From assembly GCA_963625685.1 (NCBI GenBank), contig CAVFTR010000001.1, positions 124,001 through 188,000 of the forward strand: 64,000 nucleotides of DNA, given 5' to 3'. Shown here piece by piece: positions 56,968 through 64,000 of the stretch (positions are counted from its first letter, which is position 1; every line of letters begins with the position of its first letter). The notes under the pieces were generated by a model. It ran no database searches. It was not told the DNA's origin and was given only the letters and a program-made list of their open reading frames with translations. The DNA comes from F23-B02 sp963625685. GTDB lineage: Bacteria > Bacillota > Clostridia > Oscillospirales > Oscillospiraceae. The position numbers and the translations under genes were made by a program.

Positions 56968-58289
56968 ATGAGGTCACGGTCCTCGGCGCGGGGCTTGCCG
57001 GCAGCGAATGTGCCTGGCAGCTGGCGAAAAGAGGCATAAGGGTCCGGCTCGTCGAAATGAAGCCGGAGAAAATGACCCCGGCGCACACATCTGAATACTT
57101 TGCCGAGCTCGTGTGCTCAAACTCGCTGCGCAGCGACGAGCTCACGAATGCCGTCGGCCTTCTCAAGGCAGAGATGCGTAAAATGGGCTCGCTTATCATG
57201 GAAAGCGCGGATAATAACCGCGTCGCGGCCGGCGGCGCGCTCGCCGTCGACAGGGAGGGCTTTGCCAGGTACATAACGGAAAGGCTCCATGCCTGCGAAA
57301 ACGTCGAGATCGTTTCCGCCGAGGCCTCAGACTTTCCCGACGGCGAGTGCGTCGTCGCGACGGGCCCTCTTACGAGCGACGCTCTGGCCGATAAGATAGC
57401 CGACCTCTGCGGTGACGGGGGACTGCATTTTTACGACGCGGTCGCTCCCATAGTCACGCTCGAGAGCGTTGACATGCAAAGCGCGTTTTTTGCCTCGCGC
57501 TACGATAAGGGTACGGCGGATTATGTAAACTGCCCGATGGACGAGAACGAGTACAAGTCCTTTGTACGCGAGCTTTGCAGCGCAGAGGAGGCCGCCGTCC
57601 ACGGCTTTGACGACGGAGGCGTCTTTGAAGGCTGCATGCCGGTCGAGGTCATGGCGCGACGCGGGGAGGATACCCTGCGCTACGGACCCATGAAGCCCGT
57701 CGGCCTGCGCGATCCGCGCACGGGGCGCGAAAGCTATGCCGTCGTCCAGCTCCGGCGCGATAACGCGGACGGAACGCTGTACAACATCGTCGGCTTTCAG
57801 ACGCATCTGACCTGGGGCGAGCAGAAGCGCGTGTTTTCGATGATACCGGCGCTTGCCGATGCGCAATTCGTGCGCTACGGCGTCATGCACCGTAATACAT
57901 ATCTCAACAGCCCGAAGCTGCTTGACAGATATTACAGGCTCAAAAGCGAGCCGCGCCTGAGCTTCGCCGGACAGATGACCGGCGTCGAGGGCTATGTGGA
58001 ATCGGCAGCGTCCGGAATGCTCGTCGGCATAGAGACCGCTGCGCGCATGCTCGGCCTTGAGCCGGTAAATTTCCCGCAGGAGACGGCTATCGGCGCTCTG
58101 AGCCTTTACATCTCCGGCGGCAGCGTCGGTGATTTCCAGCCCATGAACATAAACTTCGGGATAATCTCGCCGCTTGGCCGCAGGGTCAGGGGCAAGCGAA
58201 ACAAGAACGCCGAGCTCTCCGCAAGGAGCCTGGCGATCATAGATGAGCTTATGAAAAAGGAGGTCTTCGGCATTGAGGATAATAGTTGA
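56964..58289 (+). CDS. trmFO: Folate-dependent tRNA (uracil-54-C5)-methyltransferase TrmFO
   Basis: FAD enzyme that makes ribothymidine at position 54 of tRNA using methylenetetrahydrofolate. The 441-residue protein begins with the FAD motif VLGAGLAGSECAWQLAKRG and has CSNSLRSDELTNAVGLLK, PVEVMARRGEDTLRYGPMKP and the C-terminal FAGQMTGVEGYVESAASG. It follows topA as in most Firmicutes. Its end overlaps plsX by 17 bases. Confidence 0.97.
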   Translation: MNEVTVLGAGLAGSECAWQLAKRGIRVRLVEMKPEKMTPAHTSEYFAELVCSNSLRSDELTNAVGLLKAEMRKMGSLIMESADNNRVAAGGALAVDREGFARYITERLHACENVEIVSAEASDFPDGECVVATGPLTSDALADKIADLCGDGGLHFYDAVAPIVTLESVDMQSAFFASRYDKGTADYVNCPMDENEYKSFVRELCSAEEAAVHGFDDGGVFEGCMPVEVMARRGEDTLRYGPMKPVGLRDPRTGRESYAVVQLRRDNADGTLYNIVGFQTHLTWGEQKRVFSMIPALADAQFVRYGVMHRNTYLNSPKLLDRYYRLKSEPRLSFAGQMTGVEGYVESAASGMLVGIETAARMLGLEPVNFPQETAIGALSLYISGGSVGDFQPMNINFGIISPLGRRVRGKRNKNAELSARSLAIIDELMKKEVFGIEDNS

Positions 58290-59283
58290 TGCAATGGGCG
58301 GCGATAACGCGCCCGGGGCCATAGTAAGGGGCTCTGTCTTCGCGCGCGACAGGCTGGGCGTCGAGCTCGTGCTCGTCGGCAAAAAGGAAGAGATAGAAAA
58401 GCACCTCGGCGAGGACAGACATGGCATAAGCATAGTCGACGCCCGCGAGGTCGTCGGCATGGAGGACGATCCGAGCACGGCTACGCGCCGCAAAAAGGAC
58501 TCGTCCATGACGGTCGCTCTCAACATGCTCAAAAACGGCGAGGGCGACGCGATGGTCTCGGCCGGCTCTACCGGGGCTCTGCTCACCGGAGCCACGCTCA
58601 TCGTAAAGCGCATAAAGGGAATTCGCCGCGCGGCGATGGCGCCGATGCTGCCCAGCCGCGAGAACGGTATAATACTCATCGACTGCGGCGCAAACGTGGA
58701 ATGTACGCCGGAGTATCTGCTGCAATTTGCTTACATGGGCAGCTACTACGCGAACAGAATGATGGGGCTCAGCCAGCCGCGCGTCGGTCTTCTGAATATC
58801 GGCGCCGAGGAGACAAAGGGCGGGCAGCTCCAGCATGAGACGTATAGGCTCCTTAAAAAGGCCGCCGGTGAGGGCAGGATAAACTTCGTCGGCAACGCAG
58901 AGGCGAGCACCATGCTCTTCGGCGGCGTCGACGTCGTCGTAAGCGACGGCTTTTCCGGCAATATCGCCCTGAAAACAGCCGAGGGCGTTGCAAAATGGCT
59001 GTTTTCCGAGCTCAAGGGCGTGTTCATGATGAGCACGAAAAACAAGCTCGCGGCGGCCGCCATAAAAAAGGACGTCAAGGGCATAGCAAAGAGGATGGAC
59101 TCCAACGAGGTCGGCGGAACGGCATTCCTCGGCATATCAAAGCCCGTTATCAAGGCCCACGGCTCATCCGGCGACGAGGCGTTCTTCGCCGCCATCCGTC
59201 AGGCGAAGGCCTTCGCCGAGGCGGACATAGTCGGGGACATAGAGAAAAACGTCGATCACATGAAAATTTCGGAAGAAGCGTAA
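58273..59283 (+). CDS. plsX: Phosphate acyltransferase PlsX
   Basis: Makes acyl-phosphate from acyl-ACP for phospholipid synthesis. The 336-residue protein starts with the diagnostic MRIIVDAMGGDNAP, read from a TTG codon with AAAAAGGAGG upstream inside trmFO. STATRRKKDSSM and VGNAEASTMLFGGVDVVVSDGFSGN are further landmarks. acpP, commonly found between plsX and rnc, is absent; rnc starts four bases later. Confidence 0.96.
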   Translation: MRIIVDAMGGDNAPGAIVRGSVFARDRLGVELVLVGKKEEIEKHLGEDRHGISIVDAREVVGMEDDPSTATRRKKDSSMTVALNMLKNGEGDAMVSAGSTGALLTGATLIVKRIKGIRRAAMAPMLPSRENGIILIDCGANVECTPEYLLQFAYMGSYYANRMMGLSQPRVGLLNIGAEETKGGQLQHETYRLLKKAAGEGRINFVGNAEASTMLFGGVDVVVSDGFSGNIALKTAEGVAKWLFSELKGVFMMSTKNKLAAAAIKKDVKGIAKRMDSNEVGGTAFLGISKPVIKAHGSSGDEAFFAAIRQAKAFAEADIVGDIEKNVDHMKISEEA

Positions 59284-59287
59284 TACA

Positions 59288-59962
59288 TTGAAGCAGTTGG
59301 AAGAAAAATTGGGATACAGGTTCAAGGACCCGTCGCTTTTGAAAAACGCGCTGACGCACAGCTCTTACGCAAACGAGAACAGGACAGAGGGCGTGCCCAG
59401 CAACGAGCGCCTTGAATTTCTGGGCGACTCCGTGCTCGGCTTTGTGACCGCAAAGCATCTGTACGCCGCTCAGCCGCCGATGCCGGAGGGCAGGATGACC
59501 CGCCTGCGCGCAGAGCTCGTGTGCGAGCACAGCCTTTTCGGCGTTGCGCAGGAGCTCGGACTCGGCGCGTATCTGCGCATGGGCCACGGCGAGGAGAAAA
59601 ACGGCGGCAGAGCGCGCGCGTCGATACTCGCCGACGCCACCGAGGCGGTCATTGCGGCCATTTTCCTCGACGGCGGCATTGAGCCTGCCGCAGAATTCAT
59701 AGAGAGCCGCGTGCTCAGCCCCGAGGCCGTGCGCGCCCATCACGCGTCCGACTATAAAACCGAGCTTCAGGAGCTCGTGCAGCGCAGGCCCGACCAGCAG
59801 CTGAGGTATACCGACGCCGGTGAATCCGGCCCGGATCATGACAAGCTGTTTATCTCCGAGGTCAGTCTGAACGGTCAGACCGTAGGACGCGGCAGCGGCA
59901 GGACCAAGAAGGAGGCCGAGCAGGCGGCTGCCTGTCAGGCGCTTGAAAGGCTTAATAAATGA
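59288..59962 (+). CDS. rnc: Ribonuclease III
   Basis: Double-strand-specific endoribonuclease for rRNA maturation and mRNA control. The 224-residue protein has the RNase III signature NERLEFLGDSVLG, second acidic site DATEAVIAAIFLDGG, and a C-terminal dsRNA-binding domain (about 155-224; DYKTELQELVQRRP; GSGRTKKEAEQAAA). The start is TTG (MKQLEEKLGYRFKD); the ribosome site GGAAGAAG is weak. It overlaps the radical SAM gene by four bases. Confidence 0.96.
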   Translation: MKQLEEKLGYRFKDPSLLKNALTHSSYANENRTEGVPSNERLEFLGDSVLGFVTAKHLYAAQPPMPEGRMTRLRAELVCEHSLFGVAQELGLGAYLRMGHGEEKNGGRARASILADATEAVIAAIFLDGGIEPAAEFIESRVLSPEAVRAHHASDYKTELQELVQRRPDQQLRYTDAGESGPDHDKLFISEVSLNGQTVGRGSGRTKKEAEQAAACQALERLNK

Positions 59963-60972
59963 CAGCAAAAAACAGTATAATCCCCGTGTTCGTGCCGCAT
60001 CTGGGCTGCCCGAACGACTGCGTGTTCTGCAATCAGCGCAGGATATCCGGTCATATCGAGCCCGCAACGGCGCAGACCGTCAAAAACGCTATAGAGGAAG
60101 CGGCCGCCTTGACCCCACAGGGGACAAAGCGGCAATTGGCGTTTTATGGAGGCAGCTTCACCGCCATACCAGAGGCGCGGCAGACCGAGCTTTTAGAGGC
60201 CGCGCAGCCGTATCTTGAAGCCGGCGCCATAAGCTCGATACGTCTGTCGACGCGCCCCGACGCCATCGACGAGGCGGTGCTCAGAAGACTGAAAAAATAC
60301 GGCGTTGCGGTCGTTGAGCTCGGCGCTCAGTCGATGTGCGACAGGGTGCTCGAGCTATCCGGCCGCGGACATGACAGCGCCGCTGTGGAAAATGCGTCGC
60401 GGCTCATAAAGGCCGCGGGCTTTGAGCTCATTTTGCAGATGATGACGGGACTTCCCGGAGACACGGATGAAAGCTGCGTCGAGACGGCAAAGAGGATAGT
60501 CGCCCTCGGGCCGGACGGCGTGAGGATATATCCCACGGTCATAGTACGCGACACCGTGCTGTGCGACATGTGGCGGGCGGGAAGCTATAGGGAGCACAGC
60601 GTGGAGGACGCCGTGCGTGTGTGCGCAATGATAGCTCCGCTGTTTGACGAGGCCGGCATACCGATAATCCGCATGGGCTTGAACCCCACGGAGGAGCTCT
60701 CCGGCGGCGACGCGCTCGGCGGGGCGTACCATCCGGCGCTCGGCGAGCTCGTGCGCTCGCGCATTATGCTGCAGAAGGCAAGGAAGCTCCTTTCCGGAAC
60801 GGCTCCCGGCAGCCGCGTCACGCTCGGCGTGAACCGCTCGGATGTTTCAAAGGCGATAGGGCAGCACCGCTGCAATATAAAGACGCTCACCGGGGAGTTT
60901 TCGCTCAGGGAGCTCAGAATTCATGAAGCAAGTGTAAAAAGTGGCGAAATAAGCATTGTCAGTCTTGATTAA
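59959..60972 (+). CDS. Radical SAM protein, Elp3-like
   Basis: A 337-residue radical SAM enzyme. The cluster motif is CPNDCVFCNQRRISG (Cx4... read as CxxxCxxC) near residue 17, followed by YGGSFTAIP and LSTRPDAID, a layout shared with the catalytic core of Elp3 and the YhcC/TIGR-type proteins. No acetyltransferase domain is attached. In Clostridia this gene typically lies between rnc and smc, as here. Its reaction is unknown; RNA modification is a guess from the Elp3 resemblance. Confidence 0.9.
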   Translation: MTAKNSIIPVFVPHLGCPNDCVFCNQRRISGHIEPATAQTVKNAIEEAAALTPQGTKRQLAFYGGSFTAIPEARQTELLEAAQPYLEAGAISSIRLSTRPDAIDEAVLRRLKKYGVAVVELGAQSMCDRVLELSGRGHDSAAVENASRLIKAAGFELILQMMTGLPGDTDESCVETAKRIVALGPDGVRIYPTVIVRDTVLCDMWRAGSYREHSVEDAVRVCAMIAPLFDEAGIPIIRMGLNPTEELSGGDALGGAYHPALGELVRSRIMLQKARKLLSGTAPGSRVTLGVNRSDVSKAIGQHRCNIKTLTGEFSLRELRIHEASVKSGEISIVSLD

Positions 60973-61028
60973 GGCAGAGCTTTATTATAAAATACCTTGG
61001 ATAGACTGATTTTGAAGAGGTAGATTTT

Positions 61029-64000
61029 TTGTATTTAAAGGCACTCGAAATGCAGGGCTTCAAGTCCTTTCCGGACAAGACCCGCATAACATTTGAAAAG
61101 GACGTCACGGCGATAGTCGGTCCCAACGGCTCCGGCAAATCGAACATATCCGACGCCATACTGTGGGTCATGGGCGAGCAGCGCTCGAAGACTCTGCGCG
61201 GCGGAAAGATGGAGGACGTCATCTTCGGCGGGACGGAAAAGCGCGGCGCGCTGGGCTTTGCGCAGGTAACGCTCATTATCGACAATACGGAGCGTATCTT
61301 CGACTGCGACAGCCCGGAGCTCATGCTCACGCGGCGCTATTACCGCAGCGGCGACAGCGAGTATTACATAAACCGCGAGGCCGTGCGCCTTAAGGATATA
61401 AACAGCCTCCTGATGGACACCGGCCTCGGCAGAGACGGCTACTCCATCATCGGCCAGGGTAAGATCGCGGACATCGTGTCCAACAAGAGCACCGACCGCC
61501 GCGAGGTCTTCGAGGAGGCCGCCGGTATCTCGCGCTACCGCAGCCGCAAGGAGGAGTCCGAGCGCAAGCTTGAAAAAACGGAGGAGAACCTCCTTCGCAT
61601 AAACGATAAGATAGACGAGCTCGAGCTTCAGGTCGAGCCGCTGCGCCGTCAGTCCGAGACGGCAAGGAAATACCTCGTGCTGCGCGACGAGCTGCGCGTG
61701 CGCGAGATATCCGTGTGGATGGCGACGCTCGATAAGCTTCGCGATCAGGCGCAGGCGATAAACGCCGACTATGATGCTGCAAAGGCCGAGCTCGACGAGG
61801 CGCACCGGAGCCTTGAGGCGCTGTACGCCTCGGCAGGGAGCATATCCGAGCGCATGCATGAAAAGGATATGGAGGCCGACAAGGCCCGCGAGCGCCTTTC
61901 GCAGACCGAGACGAGGATATCCGACTGCGATTCGCGCGCAGCGGTGCTCAGGGCAAATATCAAAAGCAGCGGCGAATCGGTCGAGCGCATGAAAAGCGAC
62001 ATTGAAGGCACTCAGGCGCGCCTCGGCGAGCTTGCCCGTCAGATAGCCGACAGCGAGGACAGGGCAAGGGAGCTTTCCGAGCACATCGCCGCCCTCGCCG
62101 ATAAGGAGAAGGGCAGCGCGAACGTCATAGAGGGCTGCCGCATGAAGCTGCAGAGCCGTGAGGACGCGGCCTCCGCTCTGCGTGAAAAGGTCAACCGCCT
62201 GTCGGTCGACTGCCGGAGCATGGACGCGCGCATACATATGCTCTCGGAGATGGAAAAGGAATACGAGGGCTTCTCCAAGGCGGTCAAGACCGTTATGCGC
62301 GAGGCGGGCAGGGGAAACCTGCGCGGCGTTCACGGGCCGGTCGCAAACCTTGTAAAGACAGATAACGAGTACGCGCTGGCGGTCGAAACGGCGCTGGGCG
62401 CGGCGATGCAGAATATAGTCGTCGACACTCAGAACGACGGCCGCAGCGCGATAGAAACGCTCAAGCGCCTCGACTCGGGCCGTGCGACCTTTCTGCCGGC
62501 CGACACCGTGCGCGGGAGCGTGATGAAGGACGCGCCGGTAAACGACCCCGGCTTCGTGGGGCTCGCGTACGAGCTCGTGAGCTTTGACAAGCGCTATGAC
62601 GGCATATTCGCAAGCCTTCTCGGGCGCACGGTCGTCGCCGAAACGCTGGGCGATGCCGTGCGCATGTCAAAGGCGAACGGCAACCGTCTCCGCATTGTGA
62701 GCCTTGACGGTCAGCTCATAAACGCCGGCGGCTCGATGACCGGCGGCAGCGCCGCGCGCGGCACGGGCATACTCTCGCGCGCAAACGAGCTCGAGGAGCT
62801 CAAAAAGCGCAGACAGGACCTCGGAAAGCAATACGATGCGGCGGAGGCTGAGCTCGAAAGATCGGTAAACGCCCTGTCGGGACTCAGATACGAGCTTGAC
62901 GCCGCGATAGAGGAACGCGCGGATATCCAGCGCGACAAGGCCTCGCACGAGGCCGAAATGCGCGCGACGAGCTCCTCGGCCGGGCAGCTGAAGGCACTGT
63001 CCGAGAGCCTGTCGGGCGACAGCCGGCTCAGGCAGTCGGCGATAGAAAAGGCTCAGCGCGCCTGCGAGGAGATAAACGCGCAGCTTGAGGAGGTCATGAA
63101 GCAGCGCGGGGAAGTGACGGCTCAGGCCGAGCGGATAAGGGCCGAGATCGCGGAGATAAACGCAAAGCGTCTCGAGCTCGAGGGCCGCAGGACAAAGGCC
63201 GACAAGGACAGCCAGGAGTCAAACCGCCGCCTGCTCGAGCTTGAGCGCAGCGCAGCGAGGCTCGAGCAGAAAAAGCTCTCAGCCGAGATGGAGGAAAAGC
63301 AGCTCCTCGATAAGCTCTGGGATAATTACGAGCTCAGCCATACGGCGGCTCAGCAGCTCAGGCAGCCGGTGGAGAACCTGCAGAAGGAATCCCGCGGCAT
63401 AAGCGAGCTGCGCCGCCAGATATCCGCGCTCGGCACGCCGAACATCGGCGCTATCGAGGAGTTTGAGCGCGTAAACACGCGCTACGAGTTCCTGACGGGT
63501 CAGCGCAGCGATATTGAAAAGGCAAAAAAAGAGCTTCTGGGCATAATAAACGACGTAACAAACGAGATGAAGGAGGTCTTCCTGGGCCAGTTCAGGCTCA
63601 TCGACGAGAACTTCCGCGAGACCTTTCTTGAGCTTTTCGGCGGCGGCAAGGCCTCTGTCATACTCGAGGATGAGAACGATCCGCTCGAGTGCGGCATAGA
63701 GATAAAGGTCCAGCCGCCTGGCAAGGCGGTGTCGAACATAAGCCTCCTGTCCGGCGGCGAGAAGGCCTTCGTGGCTATCGCACTGTATTTTGCGATACTC
63801 AAGGTCCGTCCGACGCCGTTCTGCGTCATGGACGAGATAGAGGCGGCGCTCGATGAGGCCAACGTCATCCGCTATGCCGAATACATGCGCAGGATGTGCG
63901 ACAGAACGCAGTTTATCGTTATAACCCACCGCCGCGGCACGATGGAGGAGGCAGACCATCTCTACGGCGTCACGATGCAGGAAAAGGGCGTTTCCAAGGT
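61029..64000 (+). CDS. smc: Chromosome segregation protein SMC (3' end beyond window)
   Basis: Condensin-type ATPase that organises and segregates the chromosome with ScpA and ScpB. Translation from the TTG at 61029 (MYLKALEMQGFKSFPDKT; AGAGGT upstream) is open for 990 codons to the window edge. Walker A is VGPNGSGKSN (about 32-41). A coiled coil leads to a hinge beginning near residue 428 (LRGVHGPVANLV; GRATFLPADTV; NAGGSMTGGS), and the second arm returns to the signature LLSGGEKAFVAIAL and Walker B CVMDEIEAALDEAN. The last visible residues (YGVTMQEKGVSK) normally lie about 20 residues from the end, so the whole protein is near 1010 residues, much shorter than the usual 1180. Confidence 0.96.
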   Translation, partial: MYLKALEMQGFKSFPDKTRITFEKDVTAIVGPNGSGKSNISDAILWVMGEQRSKTLRGGKMEDVIFGGTEKRGALGFAQVTLIIDNTERIFDCDSPELMLTRRYYRSGDSEYYINREAVRLKDINSLLMDTGLGRDGYSIIGQGKIADIVSNKSTDRREVFEEAAGISRYRSRKEESERKLEKTEENLLRINDKIDELELQVEPLRRQSETARKYLVLRDELRVREISVWMATLDKLRDQAQAINADYDAAKAELDEAHRSLEALYASAGSISERMHEKDMEADKARERLSQTETRISDCDSRAAVLRANIKSSGESVERMKSDIEGTQARLGELARQIADSEDRARELSEHIAALADKEKGSANVIEGCRMKLQSREDAASALREKVNRLSVDCRSMDARIHMLSEMEKEYEGFSKAVKTVMREAGRGNLRGVHGPVANLVKTDNEYALAVETALGAAMQNIVVDTQNDGRSAIETLKRLDSGRATFLPADTVRGSVMKDAPVNDPGFVGLAYELVSFDKRYDGIFASLLGRTVVAETLGDAVRMSKANGNRLRIVSLDGQLINAGGSMTGGSAARGTGILSRANELEELKKRRQDLGKQYDAAEAELERSVNALSGLRYELDAAIEERADIQRDKASHEAEMRATSSSAGQLKALSESLSGDSRLRQSAIEKAQRACEEINAQLEEVMKQRGEVTAQAERIRAEIAEINAKRLELEGRRTKADKDSQESNRRLLELERSAARLEQKKLSAEMEEKQLLDKLWDNYELSHTAAQQLRQPVENLQKESRGISELRRQISALGTPNIGAIEEFERVNTRYEFLTGQRSDIEKAKKELLGIINDVTNEMKEVFLGQFRLIDENFRETFLELFGGGKASVILEDENDPLECGIEIKVQPPGKAVSNISLLSGGEKAFVAIALYFAILKVRPTPFCVMDEIEAALDEANVIRYAEYMRRMCDRTQFIVITHRRGTMEEADHLYGVTMQEKGVSK

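Overview
The window is a continuous piece of a low-repeat, GC-rich Firmicutes chromosome, most likely an anaerobic endospore-forming Clostridium-class bacterium of the Oscillospiraceae/Ruminococcaceae type. The evidence is a spoIIGA-sigE sporulation pair, a PolC-type replicase, the electron-bifurcating NfnAB pair, a SpoVB-like flippase next to hup and rqcP, SLH-domain surface protein, strong Shine-Dalgarno sites, TTG/GTG starts, and a heavy preference for the isoleucine codon ATA. No rRNA, tRNA, CRISPR array, insertion sequence or phage gene was seen.

Layout. 1-5.1 kb: ftsE-ftsX, a 52-codon secreted peptide or gene remnant, a CtpA-type protease, greA and lysS. 5.1-10.3 kb: an accessory block bounded by two near-identical 35-bp terminator-like repeats, holding a GntR regulator diverging from a CrtI-like FAD oxidoreductase plus a flavin/[2Fe-2S] reductase, then a nitrilase-fold amidohydrolase. 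10.3-16.5 kb: a YgjP/SprT-like metallopeptidase, a MutT protein, a secreted neutral-ceramidase-like enzyme, an MFS transporter and an AGCS amino-acid/sodium symporter. 16.5-22 kb: EcsC protein, ECF sigma factor with a membrane partner, a large hairpin-rich intergenic element, and a DUF4358-MBOAT-DHHW polymer O-acylation cassette. 22-25.7 kb: a zinc uptake locus (small Cys-rich membrane protein, structured leader, znuA-znuC-znuB, lipoprotein) whose ABC genes differ in codon use from their surroundings. 25.7-31.8 kb, mostly minus strand: GntR regulator, nfnAB, and a GNAT-uracil glycosylase-CCA transferase operon.

31.8-39.6 kb: murC, an MBL hydrolase, a second hairpin-rich element, a SpoVB-family flippase, hup, rqcP, an SLH protein, and sigE-spoIIGA. 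39.6-50 kb: a DMT transporter and the conserved pyrH-frr-uppS-dxr-rseP-ispG-polC run (cdsA is absent from its usual place). 50-52.7 kb: two tandem membrane-anchored phosphodiester-glycosidase paralogs, the first apparently beginning with ATA. 52.7-64 kb: trmH-like methyltransferase (promoter almost abutting the start codon), dprA, topA, trmFO, plsX, rnc (acpP not between them), a radical SAM protein and smc, which is cut by the window end and has unusually short coiled-coil arms.

Functionally most of the window is housekeeping: cell division and envelope (ftsEX, murC, uppS, dxr, ispG, flippase, SLH), information processing, and anaerobic redox metabolism. The parts that deserve a second look are the shared multi-hairpin intergenic elements at about 18.5 and 34.1 kb, the repeat-bounded redox/nitrilase block, the znu locus with its three-way-junction leader and small Cys protein, the ATA start codon, the near-leaderless trmH gene and the short SMC arms. 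All gene calls come from reading translated sequence and remembered family motifs; no database search was run.
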